Shown: positions 39,328 to 48,659, counted from the first letter of the stretch. The stretch is DNA of 64,000 bases from Nitrospirota bacterium (GCA_015233015.1 JADFYO010000003.1:54848-118847); one strand, 5' to 3'. The notes: generated by a model from the sequence alone, not told the origin. A program made the numbers and translations.

Positions 39328-39978
39328 TTATTCATAATATTTTGAAGTATCTATATTTATCTCTAAATTATCGGAGTCTTTATCTTTCAAACCTAACGTT
39401 CCGCTGTCATATTCTAATTTTGCTGAGAATGTAAACGGGAAAGAATAATATGATATATCGCCCATATCACTATCTACATCGGAGTCAGATCCATATTGGA
39501 GTATTACGCTTACAATCCCTGTACCATCCAATGAAATGGTACCATCTTTATCTATTTTTATTTCATAAATATCTATGTCTGATACTTCATCTATCCTTGT
39601 ATGAGTTGATAGTTCATCCAACTCAGCTGGAATAGGATTATCATACATTTCATATCTTATTATTTCCTCTATATTTTCGATATCAATTATTTTGTCTTGT
39701 GGTGGTGCTGCATAAACAAATTTAAATTTATGGTTGGCTTTAGATTTTATGTATGTAGTCAGTGCCTTCAACGCGTCTTTTCTTTTTTGAGTTAATGGAC
39801 CTGTTAACACTTCAAAAACTAGTGTCTCGCCGTTCTTTTGCGCAACAAAATCTGCTCTATATCTGCCTATCTTATGTTCTTTATATACTTTATATCCTTT
39901 TGCTTTATATTCATCGCTCAATTGCGCGATGACAATATCATGTAAATACATCAAAGTATATTTATTATCAATTTTCAT
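39328..39978 (-). CDS. PD-(D/E)XK-like nuclease, unrecognised family
   Basis: 216 residues from ATG 39978 (MKIDNKYTLMYLHDIVIAQL). A nuclease-fold core is suggested by LSDEYKAKGYKVYKEHKIGR, RADFVAQKNGETLVFEVLTG and the following helix and KFKFVYAA strand: D, E and a hydrophobic pair are in place, but Val replaces the usual Lys of ExK. The last ~90 residues are acidic and beta-rich. A longer start at 40050 would lie inside the RusA gene. The two genes overlap by 11 nt and both are AT-rich, so they arrived and act together. Specific target unknown. Confidence 0.7.
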   Translation of the reverse strand: MKIDNKYTLMYLHDIVIAQLSDEYKAKGYKVYKEHKIGRYRADFVAQKNGETLVFEVLTGPLTQKRKDALKALTTYIKSKANHKFKFVYAAPPQDKIIDIENIEEIIRYEMYDNPIPAELDELSTHTRIDEVSDIDIYEIKIDKDGTISLDGTGIVSVILQYGSDSDVDSDMGDISYYSFPFTFSAKLEYDSGTLGLKDKDSDNLEINIDTSKYYE

Positions 39979-40435
39979 TCTGTTTCTCAATGTTAATTTT
40001 ATAAAAACTATTATCCATCTTTCCACACTCGATATAAATAACTTCATCATGAGAGATTAATGCACCTATTAAATCAACATTCAAATCAAGATTATTATCG
40101 TCATCCCTAAAGTCATAATCATTTGGAACATTAAAAATACCATTTATTGTATATTTTAATTGAGCATCACTATTATAAAGATGTTTCGTTAGGCTGTCCC
40201 ATATTAGTTTGGCAATATTATCAACGTCTGGAGGTCTTTTAGCAGCAGCCGTATGTTCTCTATAGAAATAATAAATAATCCCATAAATATCATCTGTTTC
40301 ATACATCTCGTAGTTTGGATTATATTCTATTAGTGATTTTCGAAAGTACTCCTTATATCTATTCCCCGCTTCTGGCGTTTTAAATGGTGAATTAAGTGAT
40401 TTTGGCGTTTTATCAACTATGATAAAATAATACAT
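39968..40435 (-). CDS. RusA-like Holliday junction endonuclease
   Basis: 155 residues from ATG 40435. RusA hallmarks are PKSLNSPFK near the start and RPPDVDNIAKLIWDSL with SDAQL near residue 85-100, carrying the catalytic Asp set. RusA proteins are common on prophages and islands, where they cut branched DNA. An upstream-extended frame to 40591 lacks conservation. The partner is the nuclease-like gene overlapping its end. Confidence 0.8.
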   Translation of the reverse strand: MYYFIIVDKTPKSLNSPFKTPEAGNRYKEYFRKSLIEYNPNYEMYETDDIYGIIYYFYREHTAAAKRPPDVDNIAKLIWDSLTKHLYNSDAQLKYTINGIFNVPNDYDFRDDDNNLDLNVDLIGALISHDEVIYIECGKMDNSFYKINIEKQNEN

Positions 40436-40562
40436 TTCTCTTATACCTGATAGATTAATCCTTTTTTTGAAGATTATAACACAAAATCGGATTTGGACGC
40501 TACTATAACCATGATATTTTCTTTTTTGTATATGTTGCAACGGTTGTGCCTCCACAGAGTCA

Positions 40563-41531
40563 TTATACCACAGTGCCGGGTTTAGATGCATCCTTTGCCC
40601 ACAGGTTTTGTTTTTTATATTGCTTCCAGCGGTTGTGCATCCAGAGGTATTGGCCGGGGAATTGGGTGATTATCTCTTCCATTACGCGGGCTGTCTCTTG
40701 CGTTAATCTGATGATTTCGGCCTTTTCGCTTTCGTAGCCTGTTGCGGGGAATATGGGGTCGCTTACGTAGCCTGTGAAACCGCCTTCTTTCAATTTCCTG
40801 CAGCAGGCGATTACCACTATGGGACGCTTATATAACACTGCAAGCATGGCTGGGATAGGCGTGGCTGTGGCCGTTCTGTTGAAGTATGTTATTGCAACTC
40901 CCTTTGATGTGCTCTGGTCGGGCAGCATTCCAATCGATTTACCCCTTCTCAGGGTCTCCTGAAGGGTGAACATGGCGTTGGTCTTTGCTATGAAAAACTG
41001 GCCGGTTTCAGAGCGTGAGGCGTAGATTAATTTCTCTAAGTACGGATTATCGAGCGGTCTGACTACAACTACCAGAGGAATCCCAACGGCAGCGCTTACA
41101 TGTGGCAGGAATTCCCAATTCCCGATATGCGGCGTTACGAATATGCAGCCGTTTGCCTTTTCGTGGGTCTCTTTTGCCTTGAGAAGCAGGGCAGCTAGAG
41201 CAGGGGATGATTCTTTTATCATCCTTGCAGGGTCGTTTGACGTCATCAGGGAGCGATATTTTATGCTTTCCATGAATGTGAGGAAAAAAGACGCGGCACT
41301 CTGCCTTGCAATCTCTTTTACCTCTTCTGTTGACATCTGAGGGAAGGCCAGTGTTATGTTTTCTGTGGCGATGCGCCTTCTCTTAGGTATGAATATAAAA
41401 AGTAGTGTGCCTAAAAACATGGAGATTGCGTGCATTGCCCGCAATGGCAGCGTCCCTGCCGCTAAAAAGATTAACCGCACAGACCAGTACTCCAAAACCC
41501 ATCTTATGTGCTTACGCCTTTTCTTTTTCAT
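40563..41531 (-). CDS. lipid A-type lysophospholipid acyltransferase (LpxL/HtrB family)
   Basis: 322 residues. One N-terminal hydrophobic segment (LIFLAAGTLPLRAMHAIS), the acyltransferase motif HIGNWEF near residue 138, a second block VVVRPLDNPYLEKL, and IGMLPDQSTSKG. It transfers a secondary acyl chain in lipid A or a similar lipid at the inner face of the inner membrane. It lies 37 nt after the GGDEF gene on the same strand and may be its operon tail. Confidence 0.88.
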   Translation of the reverse strand: MKKKRRKHIRWVLEYWSVRLIFLAAGTLPLRAMHAISMFLGTLLFIFIPKRRRIATENITLAFPQMSTEEVKEIARQSAASFFLTFMESIKYRSLMTSNDPARMIKESSPALAALLLKAKETHEKANGCIFVTPHIGNWEFLPHVSAAVGIPLVVVVRPLDNPYLEKLIYASRSETGQFFIAKTNAMFTLQETLRRGKSIGMLPDQSTSKGVAITYFNRTATATPIPAMLAVLYKRPIVVIACCRKLKEGGFTGYVSDPIFPATGYESEKAEIIRLTQETARVMEEIITQFPGQYLWMHNRWKQYKKQNLWAKDASKPGTVV

Positions 41532-41567
41532 ATTGGGAGAGTTTATTACCGGTATTTTAAGCGCATT

Positions 41568-42893
41568 TTACGCGAGGCTCGCCCGCCCGGCCTTCTTGAT
41601 TTGCTTATCTTTGTACATAAGGGCATCCGCTGCGGCTATCAACTCATCCAGCGTGACAGGGGTTTCCGGATCATAGACGGTTATACCTGCGCTTAATGAC
41701 AATGTCATGTTTTTTTTCCTGAGGGATAGGTTATAGGCATCGATGTTTGAGGCAAGACGGGTCTTAATCGTGGTTTCGGCGTCGTCCCCCATTTCCGAGA
41801 CAAGGACGCTGAACTCGTCTCCTCCCATGCGGCCAATGATGTCCGCCCCCCTGAATGTATCTTTCAATACGTCCGCCGCTGCCTTTATTATAATATCTCC
41901 GTCTTTGTGTCCCCGCGTGTCGTTTATATGTTTCAGGCCGTCAAGGTCTAAAAAGACTATCAGCATTTGCTTGTTATACCTGCCGGCTATTCTGAACTGC
42001 TGTTCTGCCAGCGTGTAAAAACCCCTGCGGTTATAAAGCCCGGTAAGCTCGTCCACTACAGAGAGCTTATGGAGCTTTTCCCTTAACACCGCAACCTCGG
42101 TTACGTCAGTTCCAACGCAAATGATACTATTGGGTGAGCCGTCGTCTTTATAGAGGCATGTCGAGTTCCAGTTTATGTATTTATCCTCGCCGCCTCCCAT
42201 GCTGGTTTTTATTTCGAGATTGTTTATGCTGCAAAGGGACAGGATATTGTAGAACTTTTCCATGTTGCGCGAGAAATCTTCGTCCCCTGTATGTATGTCT
42301 TCCGGTGAAAGGAAAGAATCCCGCCAGCTTTTGCCAATCAGTTCCTTTGTACCTATGCCAAGGATTTTAGCCGCAGATTCGTTCAGGAAATTGATAATGC
42401 CGTCGTTTGACATCTCACAGACGATAGCCGGTAAAAACGCCACTAAAGTCCTGTATTTTAACTCCGACCCTCTGAGGGCACGCTCAGCGTCCGCGCGCAT
42501 CAGCTGCAGTTCGCCGAGCCTTATCGCGTTCATTATCGAATGACAAAGAAGTTCGGTTGTGATGCGCGACTTGTTCAGGTAATCCTTGGCGCCCTTTTTC
42601 ATTGCCGACAGCACAATCTCTTCGTCCCCATGGCCTGTGAGAAAAATAATCGGCGTGGTGATTCCCTCAATTTGCGCCCTTTCGATTACCTCGAGGCCGT
42701 CTGTCTCCCCAAGCATATAGTCAACGATTATGACGTCGAACTTATCGTTAAGGAGCTTTTCTATGGCGTCGGGAACGGTTTGCACATCCACGATTGTCAG
42801 GGAAATGTTCTTAAACCCCTCCCTTATGTAGTCTCTTACAAGGAGGACGTCCTCTTCGTCGTCGTCAATGACCAATACACGCATCTCTTTCAT
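41568..42893 (-). CDS. receiver-PAS-diguanylate cyclase
   Basis: 441 residues. Receiver with VIDDDEED and phospho-Asp in VIIVDYMLGE (~56), a PAS domain (ELKYRTLVAFLPAIVCEMSN), then GGDEF with the intact active site RMGGDEFSVL near residue 370. It should make c-di-GMP when phosphorylated. It follows the stand-alone receiver by 21 nt and the kinase before it. No I-site RxxD is obvious five residues upstream. Confidence 0.93.
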   Translation of the reverse strand: MKEMRVLVIDDDEEDVLLVRDYIREGFKNISLTIVDVQTVPDAIEKLLNDKFDVIIVDYMLGETDGLEVIERAQIEGITTPIIFLTGHGDEEIVLSAMKKGAKDYLNKSRITTELLCHSIMNAIRLGELQLMRADAERALRGSELKYRTLVAFLPAIVCEMSNDGIINFLNESAAKILGIGTKELIGKSWRDSFLSPEDIHTGDEDFSRNMEKFYNILSLCSINNLEIKTSMGGGEDKYINWNSTCLYKDDGSPNSIICVGTDVTEVAVLREKLHKLSVVDELTGLYNRRGFYTLAEQQFRIAGRYNKQMLIVFLDLDGLKHINDTRGHKDGDIIIKAAADVLKDTFRGADIIGRMGGDEFSVLVSEMGDDAETTIKTRLASNIDAYNLSLRKKNMTLSLSAGITVYDPETPVTLDELIAAADALMYKDKQIKKAGRASLA

Positions 42894-42914
42894 ACAAATA
42901 CCTTATCTGTATCC

Positions 42915-43388
42915 TTAGTTAATATCTTTACCGGCTAACTCTCCACCCTCATTTTTTTCAGTTATTTCAGGTTTTACCGGAAGTTCCACGGCGCTAAACC
43001 AGTATTTTGAGATTATGGCCGCTATTTCAAGCAAGCGTTCAAAGCTCTCAGGTTTTTTTACATAGGAATTCACGCCAAGATTGTAGCATTCCTGAATGTC
43101 TTCTTCAGAGGAGGATGTCGTCATTGCTATTACCGGAATAGGCCTCATGGTTTCATTGGATTTCATCTCCCGCAGGGTCTCAAGTCCATCTTTCCTGGGC
43201 ATATTCAAATCAAGGAGTATCAAATCGGGATGGCCCCTTGTCGATAAATAGTCGAGCAGCTTCTCACCATCCTCAATCCATGTGATTTTGGCGTTGAGGC
43301 CGGTTTCTCTAAAAGCGTCGGCTATGAGGATATTGTCGTCTTCGTCGTCGTCGGCGTGGATAATTTGAAATGGCTCTGTTGCTTTCAA
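42915..43388 (-). CDS. single-domain response regulator (Rcp1-like)
   Basis: 157 residues. HADDDEDD, phospho-Asp in LILLDLNMPRKDG (~70), and the Lys in YVKKPES. No output domain. The TTG start overlaps the stop of the kinase gene (TTGA), with GGAGG 7 nt upstream. This pairing with a phytochrome-type kinase core is common. Confidence 0.93.
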   Translation of the reverse strand: MKATEPFQIIHADDDEDDNILIADAFRETGLNAKITWIEDGEKLLDYLSTRGHPDLILLDLNMPRKDGLETLREMKSNETMRPIPVIAMTTSSSEEDIQECYNLGVNSYVKKPESFERLLEIAAIISKYWFSAVELPVKPEITEKNEGGELAGKDIN

Positions 43389-46300
43389 TCCGTTGCCTCC
43401 TTTTTCGCTGCTTCTCTTTTTACCGGCAGCCGTACAGTAAAAGTCGTACCGGTGCCAGGGGCGCTGTTTACGGACAGTAGTCCGCCGTGGCGCTTCACTA
43501 TTTTATCACAAATAGCCAATCCCATGCCTGTCCCTTCATATTGTCCGCGGCCATGAAGCCGCTGAAACGGTTTAAATATCTTATCTACGTATTTCATCTC
43601 AAAACCGATTCCATTGTCGGTAACCGCGATTTCATAGTATTCGACCGAATCGACGATAATATTATTGACATGCCTTACCGTTACCACAGGCGCAACACCC
43701 TCTGCGTGGAATTTTAATCCATTTGCCGTGAGATTCATAAACAGCTGGTGCATCTGCATAGCGTCTGCCTCTGCAACCGGCAGCGTATCGAACTCCAGGC
43801 GCCCCCCGGAGCGTATAAGGCGGTCATCGAGGTCAGAGACAATACCCTGCATAATAACATTCAGATCTGTTGGTGCAAACGGTTTCGCGCGGGTCGTCAC
43901 CCTCGAAAAATTCAACAGCTCCTCGATGAGGCGTTGCATACGGGCCGCTGCCCCCTGCATTCTTTGCAGGTAGTCGGCGGCGTCGCCTGTGAGGATTCCC
44001 TCGGTCTTGGCGCGCAGCCTGTCTCCGAAGGCGGTTATCTTACGCAGTGGCTCCTGAAGGTCGTGGGAGGCCACACTGGCAAAATCCTGAAGTTCCTGAT
44101 TGCTGCGTTTCAACTCATCGGAGTATCTTAAAAGGGAGTTCTTCACCTCTACAAGCTCGGTTATATCTGTAATAAGGGCAAATGCCCCGGCTGCCATGCC
44201 GTTGTGCATTAACGGTGTGGCGTTTACCCTCGTGTGCAATAACGCCCCGTCATCGGCATGAAGTGTAACGGTTGCCGCAATGCCTGCACCTTGCCACAAC
44301 TGCCCTAACGCATCGCCAAAAACCTCGGCCTCCGAGTAATGTACAATGCCGAGGATGTCTCTGCCGATTATCTTTCCCCTTGTCGTTTTAAGCATTTTTA
44401 TAATGGCGCCGTTAGCGCTGGTTATCTCCAAAGAGCGGTTAAGTTCAACAAAGCCCTCCGCTGTGCTGTTTATTATATTATAGTATTTCTCTTCTGTTTT
44501 TTTCAGCGATTCCTCAATGCGCTTATGGGCGGTTGTATCTATACACTCACCGGCAACAAATCGCTTTCCCGAAGGGTCCTTTATTGGAAACCTTATTACC
44601 ACCCACTGGTGCGGGCCGTCATCATGAGGGAAAGTCTCTGTCATATCGAGGGTCCTATTTATTGACAGTGCAATAGCGTCATGGTCGCGCAAAATAGATG
44701 CTATTTTCATAGGGAAGATATCCCTGTCCGTCTTTCCTATGACGTCTTTTACCTCCATGCGGCTTATATCCCTGAAATTTTCGTTTACATAGACGTATTT
44801 GCCAGTCTCGTCCTTCATAAACGCGGCAAGCGGGCTGTTTTTCATAAAACTCATAAACAGGTTTTCGGACATTCTGAGCTTCTCTTCGGTCAGTTTTCTC
44901 TCTATGATGCCGGCCAGTGTGTCGGACATGGCCTGGAGAAACTCTATCTCGATTTCATTGCAGCTATGGCCTTCCCTGACATATAGGTTAAGCACTCCGA
45001 GCAGATGATCGCTTCCCGATAGTATAGGTACGCAGTAGTGCCCGTGAGGCGATATGGTCGAATACGTTATGTCATGGCGGTCATCCAGGGCGTCTGTAAA
45101 TATGATCTCCTTCTGTGCCGCGGCCTTGCCGCATAAACATGTATTTAGTGGAACGTTATGACATAGCTCAATTATCTTGTCCGAGAGTCCAAGCTGCGCC
45201 TTCATTTCTAATTGGCCGGTCTCATCATTGAACAGGAATATACAACCCTTTGATTCGATAGAAAGCCATTTGATAGACAAAACCATCTCAATTATTCGCT
45301 CAAGCTGGGTCTCAAGCGATATCGGCTCAAGTGCAATGTCCAAAGCTGAACTTATTATCCTCTGTATGTCAAAATGGCGTTTGTTTATCTCTTCTACGCG
45401 GTTACGATGCCTGATTTCCCCTGATAGCTGGTCGTTGATTGCAGTCAGCTCAGCTGTCCGTTCCCTTACCTTGGTTTCGAGGTCTTCGTGTGACTGTCTG
45501 ATTGCCTCTTCGTATTTTTTGCGGTGTGTGATGTCTCTGACCATGATGAGTATTATTTTTTCGTCTCCAAATTCCAGGTAATTTGCCATTATCTCTGCGG
45601 GAAACAGGGTGCCGTCCATTCGTTTCCCGGCTATCTCGGCTGACGTTAATTCTTTTGTCACAGAAAGCGACAAGAGCACTTGCCAGTATTGTTCCGTCGT
45701 CAAATCAAAATAACTCAAATCCATCTCCTCGAAATAATTATAACCGAATATAGTTGCCGCGGCGGGGTTCATCGATGTAACCATGGAGTGTATATCTAAA
45801 ACTATAATACCAGTCGTGACGTTATCTACAATAGCGCGGGTGCGGGCTTCGCTCATGGTAAGCTCTTCTGTTTTTCTCATCAGGCGGTCTCGTGAGGCGG
45901 TGATTTCATTCACGAGGATTTCATATCGTTTTTCCAGCACTGATAATTGGTCGCCCCTGATGTCCTCTATCGTGCCAAGGCCGAGATGTTCTTTTGAGAA
46001 ACCGGAAATATGGGCGCTTAACTTCTCTATACGCCTTGTAATCCTGAACATCAGCAACGTAAAAGACAGAATAAGAACGGTTATCCCAATTGTCCAAACC
46101 TGAATTTGAGTCCCCGTTATTTCACTTTTCAGCCTGTTGACCTCGCTTGTGGAAATCAGGGAGGCAAACATCATTTTTACATCTGTCTCACCGTAGTCAA
46201 GGAAGGATTTTCCCGCGAAAATATATTTCCCCTTTAGGGATGAGACCAACGTGCCGGGAGGCAGTAGATCGGGTATGTTGCTTGCTATGATGGCCGGTTC

Positions 46301-46942
46301 TTTTCCCATAATAAGCGCCATGGCAAAATCTTTGTTGGCAGCGCTCTCAACAGACAGAAGGAATTGATCGTCTAACAGGTCGGCCAGCATAAGTGCCGCC
46401 ATCTTTTTGCCTGATTCGTCAACAACAGGCTCGGACGAGATTATATATGGCACATTGTCTATAATCGTTAAAAACGCCTGACCGAGGCTCATCTGGCGAA
46501 GCGGATTTCCCGGGTCTAATAAAGATGATGGAATTGGCTCCGGGGCCGAGGTATATACCTCCATGGGATTGCCTTTGGCGTCTGACAGCACGGCATATGT
46601 AAAACCGGCAATAAGTCTGAGCGCGGCAGTTTTAGGCAGCCACGGCGGGATTTCCTCCTGCGTTATTATTGATTTATTTTTGTTCCAGTTACCACCCTTT
46701 ACATAATTGACAATAGAGTTTTGTCTTGACAACAGGACGGCGGTCTGGTGGAAACCCAGAACATATCTATCGAATTTGGAGCGGTCTGACACAGCGCGGC
46801 TGGCAAGCTGTTCCCGAAGCTGCGCGTCTAACGCGGCTGCGAGCCGGCTGGTACTGTAATATCCTAATCCCGCACTTAAACCCACGCTGACGACCACGGT
46901 GATAATGGCCATCTTTAATGTAAGAGGAATTCTGTTAAACAT
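43385..46942 (-). CDS. multi-sensor histidine kinase (Cache-PAS-GAF-PAS-PAS-HK)
   Basis: 1185 residues. Membrane helices near 10-30 and 280-300 flank a periplasmic Cache-like sensor. Cytoplasmic parts: PAS (TTGIIVLDIHSMVTS), GAF (~520-690) with CLCG and HGHYC motifs, PAS (SFMKNSPLAAFMKDETGKYV), PAS (TAEGFVELNRSLEIT), His box SVASHDLQEPLRK (~955), and ATPase motifs NGLKFH, DNGIGF, GTGMGLAICDK. The kinase core is the phytochrome-like type that signals to free receivers. It is 44 nt from the substrate-binding protein gene upstream and overlaps the receiver gene. Confidence 0.93.
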   Translation of the reverse strand: MFNRIPLTLKMAIITVVVSVGLSAGLGYYSTSRLAAALDAQLREQLASRAVSDRSKFDRYVLGFHQTAVLLSRQNSIVNYVKGGNWNKNKSIITQEEIPPWLPKTAALRLIAGFTYAVLSDAKGNPMEVYTSAPEPIPSSLLDPGNPLRQMSLGQAFLTIIDNVPYIISSEPVVDESGKKMAALMLADLLDDQFLLSVESAANKDFAMALIMGKEPAIIASNIPDLLPPGTLVSSLKGKYIFAGKSFLDYGETDVKMMFASLISTSEVNRLKSEITGTQIQVWTIGITVLILSFTLLMFRITRRIEKLSAHISGFSKEHLGLGTIEDIRGDQLSVLEKRYEILVNEITASRDRLMRKTEELTMSEARTRAIVDNVTTGIIVLDIHSMVTSMNPAAATIFGYNYFEEMDLSYFDLTTEQYWQVLLSLSVTKELTSAEIAGKRMDGTLFPAEIMANYLEFGDEKIILIMVRDITHRKKYEEAIRQSHEDLETKVRERTAELTAINDQLSGEIRHRNRVEEINKRHFDIQRIISSALDIALEPISLETQLERIIEMVLSIKWLSIESKGCIFLFNDETGQLEMKAQLGLSDKIIELCHNVPLNTCLCGKAAAQKEIIFTDALDDRHDITYSTISPHGHYCVPILSGSDHLLGVLNLYVREGHSCNEIEIEFLQAMSDTLAGIIERKLTEEKLRMSENLFMSFMKNSPLAAFMKDETGKYVYVNENFRDISRMEVKDVIGKTDRDIFPMKIASILRDHDAIALSINRTLDMTETFPHDDGPHQWVVIRFPIKDPSGKRFVAGECIDTTAHKRIEESLKKTEEKYYNIINSTAEGFVELNRSLEITSANGAIIKMLKTTRGKIIGRDILGIVHYSEAEVFGDALGQLWQGAGIAATVTLHADDGALLHTRVNATPLMHNGMAAGAFALITDITELVEVKNSLLRYSDELKRSNQELQDFASVASHDLQEPLRKITAFGDRLRAKTEGILTGDAADYLQRMQGAAARMQRLIEELLNFSRVTTRAKPFAPTDLNVIMQGIVSDLDDRLIRSGGRLEFDTLPVAEADAMQMHQLFMNLTANGLKFHAEGVAPVVTVRHVNNIIVDSVEYYEIAVTDNGIGFEMKYVDKIFKPFQRLHGRGQYEGTGMGLAICDKIVKRHGGLLSVNSAPGTGTTFTVRLPVKREAAKKEATD

Positions 46943-46986
46943 GCGCCCCAGGCTGCCTCAGCCGTGCTTTTTTGTGCGTGGAGCAA

Positions 46987-48045
46987 TCATTTCGGTTCTC
47001 CGGTGATCTCATCGCCCGTGAATTTCCAGCCGGCCTTGCGTAAGAGCGGAGCGGGGATAATCTCGAAACTCTTATCGACCTTGTCCAGATTGGACATTAT
47101 ATAGTCTATAAGTTTTTTCGCGTTTGGTTTTGCCAGTTTCGGGTCGTCCCATGAGGTGAAATTCATTGTACTGTATATGGAGTATTTTCCAGAGGCGACT
47201 GCCGCGTTGTCCTGCGGGGATATGCCGTCAATAGTCAGAAACTTAATTTTGTCTTTTGTCCCGTATGTGGCTGCCATCCAGACGGTTTCGTATCCTATGG
47301 CACCCTTGAGCGCTGCGACTTGTGAGAGCATATTGGGAATAGAGCCGACTTCCATCGCCCTGGGGCTGAAGAGGTCTTCCTTTCCAAGTATCAGGCACCA
47401 GTGCCCGGGCCTGGTCTTACAGTGAAGTCTCACAACCGGCCTTATGTCGGTGTTTGGGCCGGGGGAGCCGTCAGGGGTTTTCAGTTCCGACCATTTATGT
47501 AACTTCCCCCTGTATATCTTTCTCAGGTCGGCAAGCGAAAGGTTTGAAACGGGGTTTTCCTTATTTACGATTATCGCCTTTGCGGAAATTCCCATAGTGT
47601 GATACCGGAGGCCGGGCAGGCGGTCTGTCTCTCCGGGCGGGCAGCACATAGCCGAGATATCGACAGTCTTTTTGGCGGTAGCACCGGCTGCGATACCGCA
47701 CGTCCCCTCTTCGACAGCGATCTTAAGGCCGTTCTTCTTTTCGAATTCCTTCACCAGCGGCAGCACTGCCGGATATATCTGCTGGTCAAGGGCGAGGGCA
47801 AGGTCTGCCCCCTCCGCCCATGATTCATATTTGATGCCTTGCTTCATCCATTCGGGTGACATCTGAAAGACCTTAGCCGGGTCGCTGAAAGGCTGCCCGC
47901 GCTGAGGGTCCTTAGCTCCTGCCGTGTCAGTTTCCGCAGCCCATGCGGCTGGGACAATGTTATTCCATCGGCCTGAAGCAATTAACAACGACGAACATAC
48001 CGCGCTTACCACCAAAATATAAAAAACCACCCTTACTTTCTTCAT
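46987..48045 (-). CDS. PstS-like periplasmic substrate-binding protein, cysteine-rich
   Basis: 352 residues from ATG 48045, chosen for AGGAGGA just upstream and the signal peptide that follows (VVFYILVVSAVCSSLLIASG). An open frame to 48174 has neither. The PBP-like fold shows MGISAKAIIVNKENPVSNLS and LRKIYRGKLHKWSEL as in phosphate-binding proteins. Unusually, the mature protein holds several cysteines (EGTCG, AMCCPP, RLHCK, HWCLI). It lacks transporter genes nearby but is followed by a sensor kinase, so it may present its ligand to that kinase. Ligand unknown. Confidence 0.85.
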   Translation of the reverse strand: MKKVRVVFYILVVSAVCSSLLIASGRWNNIVPAAWAAETDTAGAKDPQRGQPFSDPAKVFQMSPEWMKQGIKYESWAEGADLALALDQQIYPAVLPLVKEFEKKNGLKIAVEEGTCGIAAGATAKKTVDISAMCCPPGETDRLPGLRYHTMGISAKAIIVNKENPVSNLSLADLRKIYRGKLHKWSELKTPDGSPGPNTDIRPVVRLHCKTRPGHWCLILGKEDLFSPRAMEVGSIPNMLSQVAALKGAIGYETVWMAATYGTKDKIKFLTIDGISPQDNAAVASGKYSIYSTMNFTSWDDPKLAKPNAKKLIDYIMSNLDKVDKSFEIIPAPLLRKAGWKFTGDEITGEPK

Positions 48046-48120
48046 ATGTTCCTCCTCTATGAATATATCTGCAGATTCACACCGGACGACAACCGAAAGA
48101 TAATCTAAAAAAGCATTTCT

Positions 48121-48154
48121 GCCGCCCTGTGCCGCCCTGTGCCGCCCTGTGCCC
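48121..48154. repeat. 10-bp tandem repeat, three copies
   Basis: GCCGCCCTGT occurs three times in a row with a partial fourth copy. It lies about 75 nt upstream of the start of the substrate-binding protein gene, in its probable leader. Confidence 0.9.
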
Positions 48155-48274
48155 TTCATCAAATAACCGTTCATATATTACAACAGATTACCCGTGTTTT
48201 TGTCAAACATGCTTCACGAGGGCAAATGCCATTTCATAGCCTCCAGCCTGATATGCCATGATCACAGGAGCGTG

Positions 48275-48328
48275 GGGAGTGTCAAGGGTGTTGTAAATAT
48301 TTTTTCTTTCTGATATACTGAAGGTATG
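48275..48328 (+). promoter_or_regulatory. promoter giving a probable leaderless mRNA
   Basis: TTGTAA (48291-48296), 17 nt, TATACT (48314-48319) with the extended TG. The ATG at 48326 lies 7 nt after the -10 box, so the mRNA should begin at or next to the start codon. The block aligns without gaps to the promoter at 17684-17736. Confidence 0.7.
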
Positions 48329-48646
48329 GTCAAATCACTGGACACGTTGAATATATTTGAGCGCTTAAAGACTGCCGAACTGAGCGACAAGGCGGCCAGG
48401 GAGAAAGCCGAAGTCTTTCGGGAAACGATTGAAGACCGGCTGGTTACTAAGGAAGACCTATCAGTTGGAATACTTGAGCTCAAACTTGAACTAAAGGCGG
48501 ATATAGAGAAAACGCGGCTTGCGTTACAAGCAGAGATAGAGAAGGTCAAAGTAGACTCTATAAAGTGGATGTTGGCCTTTGCGGCAACTCAGGTTGGCAT
48601 AGTGATTGCCGCCATGGGTGTAATGTTCAAATTATTCATAAAGTAG
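48326..48646 (+). CDS. small coiled-coil protein with C-terminal membrane anchor (DUF1640-like)
   Basis: 106 residues, paralogue of the 17748 protein: MVKSLDTLNIFERLK aligns with its N-terminus, and the C-terminus is almost the same (KVDSIKWMLAFAATQ, VMFKLFIK). The middle is a coiled coil (LKLELKADIEKTRLALQAEI). Unlike the paralogue it has no ribosome site; the ATG sits where transcription should start. It may associate with a partner at the inner membrane. Function unknown. Confidence 0.85.
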   Translation: MVKSLDTLNIFERLKTAELSDKAAREKAEVFRETIEDRLVTKEDLSVGILELKLELKADIEKTRLALQAEIEKVKVDSIKWMLAFAATQVGIVIAAMGVMFKLFIK

Positions 48647-48659
48647 TTTCCAATCGCCC

